Shown here: positions 24,998 to 33,545 of the stretch, piece by piece
Numbering within the stretch: the stretch's first letter is position 1
Layout: every line of letters begins with the position of its first letter
Assembly: GCA_963839815.1 (NCBI GenBank)
Contig: CAWIWF010000001.1
Coordinates: 192,367 to 256,366 of the forward strand
Source: JACVRM01 sp963839815
GTDB taxonomy: Bacteria > Actinomycetota > Thermoleophilia > Gaiellales > Gaiellaceae
Length of the DNA stretch: 64,000 nt
Reading direction: 5' to 3'
Position numbers and translations under genes: made by a program
The notes under the pieces: generated by a model
What the model was told of the DNA's origin: nothing
What the model saw: only the letters and a program-made list of their open reading frames with translations
The model's database searches: none

Positions 24998-27102
24998 GCG
25001 CTCACCGCCCCACGAACGGTCTCGAAGCGGCGCAGCCGCAGGCTGTTGCCGACGACGAACAGGCTGGACGCCGCCATCGCCCCCGCCGCGATCATCGGGC
25101 TGAGCAGGCCGGCCATCGCCAGCGGGATGGCGGCCACGTTGTAGGCGAACGCCCAGAAGAGGTTCGCCTTGATCGTCCCGAGCGTCCGGCGGGCGAGGCG
25201 AATCGCGTCCACCGCCGCGCGCAGGTCGCCGGAGACGAGCGTCAGGTCCGACGCCTCGATCGCGACGTCGGTGCCGGTCCCGATCGCCAGGCCGAGATCG
25301 GCCTGCGCGAGCGCCGGCGCGTCGTTGACGCCGTCGCCGACCATCGCCACGACCTCCCCCTCGTGCTGGAGGCGCTCGATCTCGCGCGTCTTGCCCTCGG
25401 GGAGCACCTCGGCGAGCACGCGCTCGATGCCAACCTCGCTCGCGACCGCCTGCGCCGTCGAAGCGGCGTCGCCGGTGAGCAGGATGGGCTGGAGGCCGAG
25501 CGCGCGAAGCTCTGCGACCGCCTCGGCGCTCGTCGGCTTCACCGTGTCGCGAACGACAAGGTGAGCCCGCGCGACCCCGTCCCAGGCGACCGTGATCGCC
25601 CCGTTCTCCCGGCCGACCTCGACCGCGCGCCCTTCCACGACCCCGGTGACGCCCACGCCGGGACGGTTCCGGAAGCTCTCGACCGGCGGCAGCTCACCGA
25701 GCTCTGCGCGGGCGGCCTGCGTGATCGCCTTGCCGATGGGATGCTCGGAGCCCGACTCGACGGCGCCCGCCAGCCGGAGCGCCTGGTGCCGGGATGCGCC
25801 GTTCAACGGCTCGACCCCGACCAGCTCCATGCGGCCCTGAGTGACCGTGCCGGTCTTGTCGAGCACCACGGTGGTGATCCGGCGGGTCTGCTCCAGCACC
25901 TCCGGCCCCTTGATAAGGACGCCGAGCTGTGCGCCGCGGCCCGTGCCGACCATCAGCGCCGTCGGCGTGGCCAGGCCGAGCGCGCACGGACAGGCGATGA
26001 TCAGCACCGCCACGGCTGCGGTGAAGGCGTCTGCCGCAGTCCCGCCGAGCAGCAGCCACGCGGCCAGGGTCGCGAGCGAGAGCCCGACCACGACGGGGAC
26101 GAAGACGGCCGAGACCCGGTCGGCGAGCCGCTGCACCGGCGCCTTGCCGCTCTGGGCGGCGGCGACGAGGCGGGCGATCTGCGCGAGCGCAGTGTCGGCG
26201 CCGACGCGGGTGGCGCGGATGACGAGCCGGCCGTACGTGTTGACCGTCGCGCCTGCGACGTGGATCCCCGGCTCGACCTCGACCGGGACGGCCTCCCCCG
26301 TGAGCAGCGACTGGTCGATCGCCGACTGCCCCTCCTCGACGACGCCATCGGTGGCGAGCTTCTCGCCGGGTCGCACGATGAAGCGGTCGCCGACGCGCAC
26401 CTCCGCGACGGGCACGGTCAGCTCCTGGCCGTCTCGGAGCACGGTCGCCTCCTTGGCGCCCAGCTCGAGCAGCCCGGTGATCGCATCGGCCGAGCGTCGC
26501 CGGGCGCGCGCCTCCAGGTAGCGGCCGAGCAGGATCAGCGTGGTGATGACCGCGGCGACCTCGAAGTACGACTCGGCCTCGACTCCCGCGATCAGCACGA
26601 CGGCCGACCAGCTCCAGGCGGCGAGCGTGCCGATCGAGATCAGCGTGTCCATCGTGGCCGAGCCGTGCCGGGCAGCATTGAGCGCCGCGGTGTGGAACCC
26701 CGCGCCGGCGACGAAGACGACCGGTGTGGCGAGCACGAGCGCGAGCCACTCCCAGCCGCCGAAGCGAAGCGGCGGCACCATGGCCAGGGCCGCAACCGGG
26801 AGCGTGAGCACGACGGCGAGCAGCAGCCGGGGGCCTGGCCCTGCCGTGCGCCCGCGGTCGCCTGTCTCGTCGCCGGCGGGCCGCGCGTCGTAGCCGGCAG
26901 CCCGCACGGCGGCCAGGAGGTCGTCGAGCGTGACCGTCTCGGCAGCGCGGACGGCAGCCTGCTCGGTCGCGAAGTTGACGCTCGCCTCGACGCCGTCGAG
27001 GCGGTTCAGCTTGCGCTCGATGCGCGAGGCGCAGGCAGCGCAGGTCATGCCCTCGAGGTCGAGGAGCACGTCCTCGGAGCGCGGCGGCGACTCGACCGCC
27101 AC
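24994..27102 (-). CDS. copA: Copper-translocating P1B-type ATPase
   Basis: 702 residues. One N-terminal heavy-metal domain (MTCAACASRIE), eight membrane helices with the CPC translocation motif (IIACPCALGLATP), phosphorylation site DKTGT, the HP motif SEHPIG and hinge GDGVNDAPAL. Exports Cu(I). GTG start just downstream of the copper-chaperone gene on the same strand (1 bp between). Middle gene of the copZ-copA-csoR operon. Confidence 0.95.
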   Translation of the reverse strand: MAVESPPRSEDVLLDLEGMTCAACASRIERKLNRLDGVEASVNFATEQAAVRAAETVTLDDLLAAVRAAGYDARPAGDETGDRGRTAGPGPRLLLAVVLTLPVAALAMVPPLRFGGWEWLALVLATPVVFVAGAGFHTAALNAARHGSATMDTLISIGTLAAWSWSAVVLIAGVEAESYFEVAAVITTLILLGRYLEARARRRSADAITGLLELGAKEATVLRDGQELTVPVAEVRVGDRFIVRPGEKLATDGVVEEGQSAIDQSLLTGEAVPVEVEPGIHVAGATVNTYGRLVIRATRVGADTALAQIARLVAAAQSGKAPVQRLADRVSAVFVPVVVGLSLATLAAWLLLGGTAADAFTAAVAVLIIACPCALGLATPTALMVGTGRGAQLGVLIKGPEVLEQTRRITTVVLDKTGTVTQGRMELVGVEPLNGASRHQALRLAGAVESGSEHPIGKAITQAARAELGELPPVESFRNRPGVGVTGVVEGRAVEVGRENGAITVAWDGVARAHLVVRDTVKPTSAEAVAELRALGLQPILLTGDAASTAQAVASEVGIERVLAEVLPEGKTREIERLQHEGEVVAMVGDGVNDAPALAQADLGLAIGTGTDVAIEASDLTLVSGDLRAAVDAIRLARRTLGTIKANLFWAFAYNVAAIPLAMAGLLSPMIAAGAMAASSLFVVGNSLRLRRFETVRGAVSA

Positions 27103-27103
27103 G

Positions 27104-27310
27104 TCAGGCCGCCTCGTAGCCGGCTTCCTCGATCGCGGCGCGCAGCGCGGTGTCGTCGAGCGCCTCGCCCGAGACGACGACGCGCTTCGTGTCGAGATCG
27201 ACCGCGACGGCGGAGACGCCCGCCACCGCGCCGACCTCATCCCGGACCGCCCGCTCGCAGTGCGCGCAGGACATGCCGGGGACGGTGTAGGTGAGCTCAG
27301 TGGTCGACAT
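27104..27310 (-). CDS. copZ: Copper chaperone, heavy-metal-associated domain
   Basis: 68 residues, single HMA domain with metal site GMSCAHC and family C-terminus RAAIEEAGYEA. Delivers Cu(I) to CopA. TACCAT lies 8 bases before the ATG, with a G-rich stretch between that may serve as ribosome site. First gene of the copper operon. Confidence 0.92.
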   Translation of the reverse strand: MSTTELTYTVPGMSCAHCERAVRDEVGAVAGVSAVAVDLDTKRVVVSGEALDDTALRAAIEEAGYEAA

Positions 27311-27324
27311 ACCCCCCAATGGTA

Positions 27325-27777
27325 TCAGGGGATGAGCGAGCCGAGCGCGCCCACCCCCTGCACCAGGAGCTCCAGCGGAGCCCGCCGCGCGACGCTGCGC
27401 ATGACCGTCGCCTCGAAGCCGCTCAGCCGGTCCTGGTCCTCGGCCTCGTCGATCGCCGCGACCAGACCGTCGCGGATCGCCGCCTCCGCTTCCTCGCCGC
27501 TCCAACGGGTCCCGCTTCGGGTCGCCGGATCGAGGGAGAGCAGCAGCCGCTCGCGGCTCGTGCCGAGCTCGCAGGCGGCCCGGTCGAGCCCGGCCAAAAC
27601 GACGCCCTGGATCTTTGCGTCGAACCCGTCGCCGCGGAAGGCGGCCCTGCGCTCGCACGGGTCGTGGAGGTTCAGCTCGCCGCGGCCGAGGCCGCCGCCG
27701 GCGAGCGCCACGGCCAGCACGGCGACGGCGGCCGCGCCGAGCAGGCCCAGCGAGACCAGAGCCGCGCCGCGCGTCAC
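27325..27777 (-). CDS. Membrane-anchored protein of unknown function
   Basis: 150 residues. An N-terminal hydrophobic helix (LVSLGLLGAAAVAVLAVALA) anchors an extracytoplasmic domain with two cysteines (HDPCERRAAF; DRAACELGTS) that may pair. Its ATG overlaps the stop of the MFS gene (ATGA), so it is probably an accessory of that exporter. No family recognised. Confidence 0.7.
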   Translation of the reverse strand: MTRGAALVSLGLLGAAAVAVLAVALAGGGLGRGELNLHDPCERRAAFRGDGFDAKIQGVVLAGLDRAACELGTSRERLLLSLDPATRSGTRWSGEEAEAAIRDGLVAAIDEAEDQDRLSGFEATVMRSVARRAPLELLVQGVGALGSLIP

Positions 27778-29150
27778 GACCTCGCCCTCCTGCGCACCGT
27801 CAGCGCGCCGGCGGCTGCGAGCACGGCAAACGCGGCCGTCAGCGCAAACGACGAGCGGAAGCCCCGCGTGAGCACCGCCTCGACTCGGTCGACCAGCCGG
27901 TCTCGGGTCGCCCGGATCTCCCGGTCGTCGAGCCCCTGGTTCTCGAACGGGGCGGATAGGTCGGGAACCTCCCCGTCGGGCGTGCGCTCGAACTCGGTGT
28001 AGAGGGCGAGCGCGATCGGCACCTTGTCGCGCAGCGGCAGCGGTGCATCGAGCACGACCTCCGCTCCGGCGAGCGTCGCCCGGTCGGTCGCGTCCTCGAG
28101 GCCACCCGCGAGGAGCGGGGCCACCGCCACCAATCCGATCACGAGGCCGAGGTGGCGGACGGCGACCGAGAAGACACCGTCGCGCGCGGTGTCACCTTCG
28201 ACCGCAAGTGAGGCGCGCGTCAGCGGCGGCAGCGCCAGCCCGAGGCCGGCGCCGGCGACGGCCAGTGCGGGCACGAGATAGAGCAGGCTGCTCGTCGGCG
28301 GCACTGCCAGCGCGGCAAGCCCGGCGGCGAGCAAGCCGGCTCCTCCGGCCACGGCCGTCGCTGGGGCGAGCCCACGGGTGACCGGCCGCACGGCGAGCGC
28401 CGCCAGCGGCAGGGCGCTTACGACGAGCGCCCCGGCGAGCGGGCCGTAGCCGAGAACGATCACGACGAGGAGCACGGCGAGGAACAGCGCTCCCACGAGC
28501 GCAGCGAAGGCGAGCGCCAGTGCGGCGGCAGCGCCGACGGCGAGCCGGGGCGCAGCGACTGCCGCGGGCCGGCGGCCCCGGAGCCGAGGGTGCGCGAGAG
28601 CGACCAGCGCTGCGACGGCAACGGGCACCTGGGCGACGAAGATCGCCCGCCAGCTGAAGAGCTCTGTGAGAACACCGCCGAGCGCGGGCCCCGCCGCGAC
28701 CCCCGCCGTGCCCGCTGCCGCCCACAGGGCCACGCCCCGCTCGCGCGAGCCGCCGATCCCGACCAGGAGCGGCAGTGATGCTCCGAGGACGAGCGCCGCC
28801 CCCACGCCCTGGACGCCCCTGGCGGCGATCAGGCTGCCGAGCCCGGGTGCGAGCGCGCACGCCACCGACGCGGCGCCGAAGACGGCGAGACCGACGGCCG
28901 CGAGCGGCCCGACCCGCAGCCGTCCGACAACCGCGAGCAGCAGGAGTGCGACCGCTGTGAAGACGGCGTTGTAGGCCGTCACCACCCAGGACACGCCGAC
29001 AACGCTGGCATCGAACTGGCCGTAGAGATCCGGGAGGGCGAGCACGACGATGGACGAGTCGGCGAACGCGACCGCGACGAGGAGGGCGAGCGCCCCTTCG
29101 ACGAGTCGCGGAGCACGTCCGCGGCGGCCACCCGGTGTCAGGGCTTCCAT
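27774..29150 (-). CDS. MFS exporter, DHA2/EmrB-like
   Basis: 458 residues from ATG 29150 (an earlier in-frame start at 29174 is less likely). The first helices carry ALALLVAVAFADSSIVVLA and SWVVTAYNAVFTAV, typical of drug:H+ antiporter 2 proteins; ~12-14 helices. An extracytoplasmic segment of ~90 residues lies before the last helix (from LEDATDRATL to VEAVLTRGFR), an unusual insertion. Coupled to the 27325 gene. Substrate unknown. Confidence 0.85.
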   Translation of the reverse strand: MEALTPGGRRGRAPRLVEGALALLVAVAFADSSIVVLALPDLYGQFDASVVGVSWVVTAYNAVFTAVALLLLAVVGRLRVGPLAAVGLAVFGAASVACALAPGLGSLIAARGVQGVGAALVLGASLPLLVGIGGSRERGVALWAAAGTAGVAAGPALGGVLTELFSWRAIFVAQVPVAVAALVALAHPRLRGRRPAAVAAPRLAVGAAAALALAFAALVGALFLAVLLVVIVLGYGPLAGALVVSALPLAALAVRPVTRGLAPATAVAGGAGLLAAGLAALAVPPTSSLLYLVPALAVAGAGLGLALPPLTRASLAVEGDTARDGVFSVAVRHLGLVIGLVAVAPLLAGGLEDATDRATLAGAEVVLDAPLPLRDKVPIALALYTEFERTPDGEVPDLSAPFENQGLDDREIRATRDRLVDRVEAVLTRGFRSSFALTAAFAVLAAAGALTVRRRARS

Positions 29151-29262
29151 GGTCACAGGATCGCAAGCCGCCACCGGCTCGGGTTCGTGACGAGGGTCGC
29201 CGCGGGGCCCCCTGGGAGGGAGCCCGGCGCGCTGGAGGGCGGCGGGAGCGCCGCGGCGATCG

Positions 29263-29586
29263 TCAGGCGGCGCTGGGCGCCGCGCTCAGAACGGGGGAGG
29301 CCAATCGGTCGGCGGCCGACGTCACGAGTGCGAAGCCGGGCTCGTCGCGAATCACCTGGTCGCCGCGGTGCGGGCGCGCATGCCCCGGCGCGACGACGAA
29401 CCGGTCAGTGCTGCGCCGGACGGTCTCGAACGTGCGAGCGGGGATCCGGACGCGTTCGGCGCAGTCCGGGGTGCGACACTCGCAGAAGAGCTCGTACACG
29501 GGGAGCTCGAGGGCGAGGTCGACGCTCACGTCGGCGATGCGCTCGTTGACCTCGCGGAAGAGCAGGCGTCGACGCTGGCCGTTCAT
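29263..29586 (-). CDS. Small conserved Cys-containing protein
   Basis: 107 residues: REVNERIADVS, ELFCECRTPDCAERVRIP, then RFVVAPGHARP. The pattern FCECxxPDC suggests a small metal-binding or redox knuckle. I recognise this as a recurrent actinobacterial small protein without known function. It is divergent from a TetR gene, and the shared spacer holds a perfect operator, so it may be under TetR control. It was identified in the minus strand by coding pattern and its ATG at 29586. Confidence 0.7.
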   Translation of the reverse strand: MNGQRRRLLFREVNERIADVSVDLALELPVYELFCECRTPDCAERVRIPARTFETVRRSTDRFVVAPGHARPHRGDQVIRDEPGFALVTSAADRLASPVLSAAPSAA

Positions 29587-29630
29587 CCTGCGTGAGGTCC
29601 GTGGAGCACGAGGAGCCGTTTGTATCACAA

Positions 29631-29646
29631 GACAGACCTGTCTGTC
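29631..29646. promoter_or_regulatory. TetR-type operator GACAGAC-CT-GTCTGTC
   Basis: A perfect 7-2-7 palindrome between the divergent 29263 gene and tetR. It overlaps the expected -35 of the tetR promoter (-10 TATCCT at 29665) and lies just upstream of a TACAAA/GATACA -10 for the divergent gene. The sequence matches the widespread AGACAGAC/GTCTGTCT TetR operator type. Confidence 0.75.
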
Positions 29647-29677
29647 ACCAGCCGGAGCGTACGCTATCCTCCATTCG

Positions 29678-30259
29678 ATGCTCTCGGTGCAATCAGCTGC
29701 GCCGCCGGCCCGACAGCGCATCCTCGACACCGCGTACGAGCTCTTCTCCCGCCGCGGCATCCGCGCAGTCGGCGTCAACGAGGTCGTCGAGCGCGCAGGA
29801 GTCGCCAAGGCGACGCTGTACCGGCACTTCCCGACCAAGGAGGCGCTCGTCCTGGCGTTCCTGCGCCAGCGCGAGGAGCGGTGGACACGCGACCGGGTCG
29901 AGGCGGAGGCCCGCACCCGCGGGCGGACTGCCGATGAGCGGCTGCTTGCCATCTTCGACGTCTTCCACGACTGGTTCCAGGAGGAGGCGTTCGACGGCTG
30001 CTCGTTCATCAACGTCCTGCTCGAGCTCGGCACGCAGGACAACACCGCCGGCCCCGCGAGCGTCGTCCACCTCGAGAACATCCGCGACATCATCCGCTCG
30101 TTCGCCGAGGAGGCAGGGCTCCGCGATGTGGACGACTTCGCACGCTCCTGGCACATCCTCATGAAGGGCTCGATCATCTCCGCCGCCGAGGGCGACCTGC
30201 AGGCGGCGCGTCGAGCCCGCGAGATGGGCCGGCTCGTGCTCGACAGCTACCGCAGGTAG
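29678..30259 (+). CDS. TetR-family transcriptional regulator
   Basis: 193 residues. N-terminal HTH: RILDTAYELFSRRGIRAVGV, then VVERAGVAKATLYRHFPTKE. The C-terminal ligand domain has the TetR_C-like segment DGCSFINVLLELG with one cysteine. The ATG follows TATCCT (29665-29670) by 7 bases. The operator at 29631-29646 suggests autoregulation plus control of the divergent small gene and possibly the MFS exporter beyond it. The ligand is unknown. Confidence 0.93.
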   Translation: MLSVQSAAPPARQRILDTAYELFSRRGIRAVGVNEVVERAGVAKATLYRHFPTKEALVLAFLRQREERWTRDRVEAEARTRGRTADERLLAIFDVFHDWFQEEAFDGCSFINVLLELGTQDNTAGPASVVHLENIRDIIRSFAEEAGLRDVDDFARSWHILMKGSIISAAEGDLQAARRAREMGRLVLDSYRR

Positions 30260-30283
30260 ACCGCTACAGCGCCCGCTGCGGCG

Positions 30284-30892
30284 CTAGTGGTTGCGGAAGT
30301 CGACCACGAGGCGCGGTGGGTCCTGCAGCGTCAGGACGCGAAAGTCGACGGGCGCCGACAGCCCCACCCCCCACGTCAGCACTGCCTCGAAGTCGCCCGA
30401 CCGCACGACGTCGGTGATCACCGACGTGCCCTTCTCAGCCCCCCTGAAGCGGCGAGGGCCCGTGTACACGAGATCGCCCTCGCCGGTGGTCAGATCGAAA
30501 CCCGACGCCGGCTCCATGCGCACGACCACGAGCGACGACCCCTCGAGCTCGACGATCGCGCCCGACCCGTCTTCGGTCAGCGGGGGTTCCTGGTACTCGA
30601 CCCGGTAGCCCGGCAGGTGATCGCGGAACTCGAACACGACCCGGTCGAAGCCTTCGTGGCGGGCGACCTCCACGCGCTCGAGCAGCGCGGTGGCGTCGCG
30701 CTCGGGCTCGCCGCTGACGGGGTCGAGACCGGCGTCGTCGAGCGGGTCGATCCCGTCGGTCCCGTCCGTCGTCGTCGCATGGGTCTCGGTCGGCGCGGCC
30801 ACGGTGCCGCCGTTCCCGTCGTCGTCGTCCGAGCCGCCGCAGCCCGCGACGACGAGCGCTACGAGCAGGAGTGTGAGAGCCAGAGCGCGGAT
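30284..30892 (-). CDS. Lipoprotein with AMIN-like beta-barrel domain, apparent ATC start
   Basis: About 202 residues. Lipoprotein signal RALALTLLLVALVVAGC with acidic linker, then a beta-rich domain (FDRVVFEFRDHLPGYRVEY; LTLQDPPRLVVDFR) typical of AMIN-like domains that bind cell-wall polymers. No ATG/GTG/TTG lies in frame before the signal peptide; ATC 30892 is 7 bases after TAGCCT (30900-30905), which overlaps the stop of the PAP2 gene. An ATC start or a substitution error is likely. Exported and lipid-anchored. Confidence 0.75.
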   Translation of the reverse strand: MRALALTLLLVALVVAGCGGSDDDDGNGGTVAAPTETHATTTDGTDGIDPLDDAGLDPVSGEPERDATALLERVEVARHEGFDRVVFEFRDHLPGYRVEYQEPPLTEDGSGAIVELEGSSLVVVRMEPASGFDLTTGEGDLVYTGPRRFRGAEKGTSVITDVVRSGDFEAVLTWGVGLSAPVDFRVLTLQDPPRLVVDFRNH

Positions 30893-30902
30893 GCGGCAGA
30901 GG

Positions 30903-31598
30903 CTACTGGGAGCGTCCGACGGCCCGCGAGTCCAGCAGCCGAACGGCGCCGGCGAGGAGCAGCAGCAGCGCGAGCCCCGCGCTGTAGCCCGCGAGCACGT
31001 CCGAGAGGTAGTGCACGCCGAGGTAGAGACGGCTGGCGCCGACGACCACCACGAGCACGGTCGTGGCGGCCAGCCACCCGAGGCGCGCGCGCGACCCTCC
31101 GAGCTCGCGGACGACGACCGCGGCGACCGCGCCGTAGACGACGAGCGCCCCGAGCGCGTGGCCGCTCGGGAACGAGAACGACGACGCCGACGCCAGCGGC
31201 TCCTCCCACTGGGGGCGCTCACGCGCGAACGCGAGCTTGAGACCCCACGTGAGGAGTTGCGCGCCGCCCAGGGCCGCGAGCAGGAAGGCAGCATCTCCGC
31301 GAGCCCGCCGGGCGAGGCTGACCGCGGCGCCGGCGGAGGTCACGAGCACCAGCGCGGCGACCGAGCCGAGATGCGTCGTCGCCCGGAAAAACGCCGTGAG
31401 CGGCTCCGCCGCATGGGCGTGAAGGGTGGCTGCCACGTCGGCGTCGAGGACGACGAGTCCGCCGCGAGCCCTGTACGCCTCGGCGAGGATCGCGAAGGCG
31501 ACAACCGAGAGCGCGAACGCCGCCGCCGGCCCGATTCCGACCGGTGCGACGTCCGCGGCTCGTGCCCGTGCCGCTCGCTCGGGCGCAACGAGCGTCAA
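30903..31598 (-). CDS. PAP2-family membrane phosphatase
   Basis: 231 residues with ~6 membrane helices and the PAP2 motifs KLAFARERP, FSFPSGHALG and ASRLYLGVHYLSDVLAG. TTG start overlapping the stop of the PepSY gene (TTGA), so the two are coupled. Third PAP2 domain in this window. Probable undecaprenyl-pyrophosphate or lipid phosphatase. Confidence 0.88.
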   Translation of the reverse strand: MTLVAPERAARARAADVAPVGIGPAAAFALSVVAFAILAEAYRARGGLVVLDADVAATLHAHAAEPLTAFFRATTHLGSVAALVLVTSAGAAVSLARRARGDAAFLLAALGGAQLLTWGLKLAFARERPQWEEPLASASSFSFPSGHALGALVVYGAVAAVVVRELGGSRARLGWLAATTVLVVVVGASRLYLGVHYLSDVLAGYSAGLALLLLLAGAVRLLDSRAVGRSQ

Positions 31599-31906
31599 TC
31601 GTCCTCCTCGCCCGCCGTGTCCTCGTCGTCCTCCTGCCCGATGACCCTGAAGGTGTCGTCGAGACTGACCTCGACCTGTGAGCCGTCCGCGAGGCGAACC
31701 TCGACGCCATACGCAGCGCCGTCGTCGCCCGTCTCGCTGTCCACGACCGTGCCGCCGCCCGTGTGCTGCAGCGCGGCCTCGGTTGCCCGCTCGAGGGTGG
31801 TGCCGGTCAACGGCTCGTCGCTGTCGCCGCCACCGGCGCCGATCGCGACTCCGGCTGCAACCAGCACCAGCACGACGGAGACGATGAGTGCGAATCTGCG
31901 AGTCAT
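31595..31906 (-). CDS. Secreted PepSY-like protein
   Basis: 103 residues. An N-terminal hydrophobic helix (FALIVSVVLVLVAAGVAIG) serves as signal or anchor. The rest matches the PepSY pattern: TLERATEAALQHTGGGTVVD, then AYGVEVRLADGSQVEVSLD, ending in an acidic tail. Strong GGAGGT ribosome site. PepSY modules often inhibit or chaperone peptidases at the cell surface. Confidence 0.8.
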   Translation of the reverse strand: MTRRFALIVSVVLVLVAAGVAIGAGGGDSDEPLTGTTLERATEAALQHTGGGTVVDSETGDDGAAYGVEVRLADGSQVEVSLDDTFRVIGQEDDEDTAGEEDD

Positions 31907-31990
31907 GTCGGTACCTCCGTTTCTCTCGTGCCGCCCACGCTAGGCGGCCGACATGAGATCCCCGTGAGAGGCATCGCGCATCGTTCGGCC

Positions 31991-32935
31991 ATGGAGGAGG
32001 CCGCGCTGGGCGCGCGCGGGCTCGGCCTGGGTCTCGCGGCCGTCGGCCGTCCCGCCTACATCAACCTCGGCCACGGCGCCGACCTCGCCGGAGAGACGAG
32101 CGTCGAGGCACTGCGGCGCCGCGCCCACGACGTCCTCGACGCCGCCTACGCCGGCGGGATCCGGTACGTCGACGCGGCCCGCTCGTACGGGCTGGCGGAG
32201 GAGTTCCTCGCCGGCTGGCTCGCGGAGCGGGGTATCGCGCCCGGGGAAATCGAGGTCGGCTCCAAATGGGGTTACACCTACACGGGCGGCTGGCGCCTCG
32301 ACGCCGACGAGCACGAGGTCAAGGACCTCTCGGTCGGCACGCTCCGCCGGCAGGTCGAGGAGACGCGGGAGCACCTTGGCCCGCACCTGCGGCTGCTGCA
32401 GATCCACTCGGCGACCGTCGAGAGCGGCGTGCTCGAGGACTCGGCCGTGCTCCATGAGCTCGCGCAGCTCCGTGCGACCGGCGTGCGTGTGGGGCTGACA
32501 GTGACCGGCCCGGGGCAGCGGGCCACGATCGAGCAGGCGCTCGCGACCGGCGAGTTCGACACGGTGCAGGCGACCTGGAACCTGCTCGAGCGCTCCGCCG
32601 AGAGCGCCCTCGCTGCTGCCCATAGGGCCGGGCTGGTGGTCATCGTCAAGGAGGCGGTGGCGAACGGACGGCTGGCGGTGCGCGACGGTGTCGAGGCGGT
32701 GGCGGCCGCCGCACGCGAGCGGGAGACGACGGCGGACGCGCTCGCCCTGGCCGCGGCACTCGCGCGACCATGGGCCGGCATCGTGCTGAGCGGCGCCTCG
32801 TCCGTATCGATGCTGCGGAGCAACCTGACCGCACGCGAGGTGGCGTGGGACGACGAGCTCGAGCAGGAGCTGGCGGGTCTCGCGGAAGACGCAGACTCGT
32901 ACTGGTCGGCGCGCTCGCGCCTCGCCTGGACCTGA
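31991..32935 (+). CDS. Aldo/keto reductase-family protein
   Basis: 314 residues. TIM-barrel AKR features: GIRYVDAARSYGLAEEFLA (catalytic Asp/Tyr), EVGSKWGYTY (Lys), LLQIHSAT (His) and C-terminal WAGIVLSGASS for cofactor binding. The ATG at 31991 is favoured because CATCGT ends 6 bases before it. Monocistronic, divergent from the PepSY gene. Substrate not predictable. Confidence 0.85.
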   Translation: MEEAALGARGLGLGLAAVGRPAYINLGHGADLAGETSVEALRRRAHDVLDAAYAGGIRYVDAARSYGLAEEFLAGWLAERGIAPGEIEVGSKWGYTYTGGWRLDADEHEVKDLSVGTLRRQVEETREHLGPHLRLLQIHSATVESGVLEDSAVLHELAQLRATGVRVGLTVTGPGQRATIEQALATGEFDTVQATWNLLERSAESALAAAHRAGLVVIVKEAVANGRLAVRDGVEAVAAAARERETTADALALAAALARPWAGIVLSGASSVSMLRSNLTAREVAWDDELEQELAGLAEDADSYWSARSRLAWT

Positions 32936-33011
32936 GCCTCGCGCAGGTCGCGGACGCGGGTCTCCTACACGGCAGGGTGAGCGGAGTGCCGGTGTCCGCT
33001 AGAACTGCCAC

Positions 33012-33545
33012 GTGCGCCCACAGGTCGTCTACTACGCAGCGCTCGCGCTCGACGGCCGCATCGCGGGGCCCGGAGACGACCTCTCGTTCCTGCGGATGCT
33101 CGAGGGCGGCATGGAGGGCTACGACGAGTTCTACGCCGGCGTCGACTCGGTCTTCATGGCGGCAGGGACGTGGCGGTTCCTGGTCGCGCACGGCTCCTGG
33201 GCGTACGCCGACCGGCCCGCGTGGGTGGTGACGCACAGGCCGGAGCTCGAGCCACTGGAGGGCGCCGAGAGCGTGGAGCGCTTCTCGGGTGACGTTGCCG
33301 ACCTGCTCGAGGAGATGGGCGACCGCGGCCTGAAGCGCGCCTGGGTGGTCGGCGGCGGCGACCTGGCCGGCCAGCTGCTCGCGGCCGACGCCCTCGACGA
33401 GCTGATCCTCACCGTCGCTCCGACGCTGGTCGGGCAGGGGCCGGCGCTGGCTGACGGCGTCTTTCCGCTGCGGCAGTTTCGGCTCGTCGAGTCGTCGCGG
33501 GTCGGCCCCGACGGCGTCCGGCTGCGCTACGAGCGTGCCCGCTAG
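33012..33545 (+). CDS. RibD/DHFR-like reductase
   Basis: 177 residues: YYAALALDGRIAGPGDDLSF at the start, VWVVGGGDLAGQLL-like nucleotide-binding segment (AWVVGGGDLAGQL) and ELILTVAPTLVGQG, typical of the YyaP/YwjB dihydrofolate-reductase-like family. The GTG follows TAGAAC (33000-33005) by 6 bases. Its stop overlaps the convergent nucleotidyltransferase by 4 bp. The substrate is unlikely to be dihydrofolate itself. Confidence 0.85.
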   Translation: MRPQVVYYAALALDGRIAGPGDDLSFLRMLEGGMEGYDEFYAGVDSVFMAAGTWRFLVAHGSWAYADRPAWVVTHRPELEPLEGAESVERFSGDVADLLEEMGDRGLKRAWVVGGGDLAGQLLAADALDELILTVAPTLVGQGPALADGVFPLRQFRLVESSRVGPDGVRLRYERAR

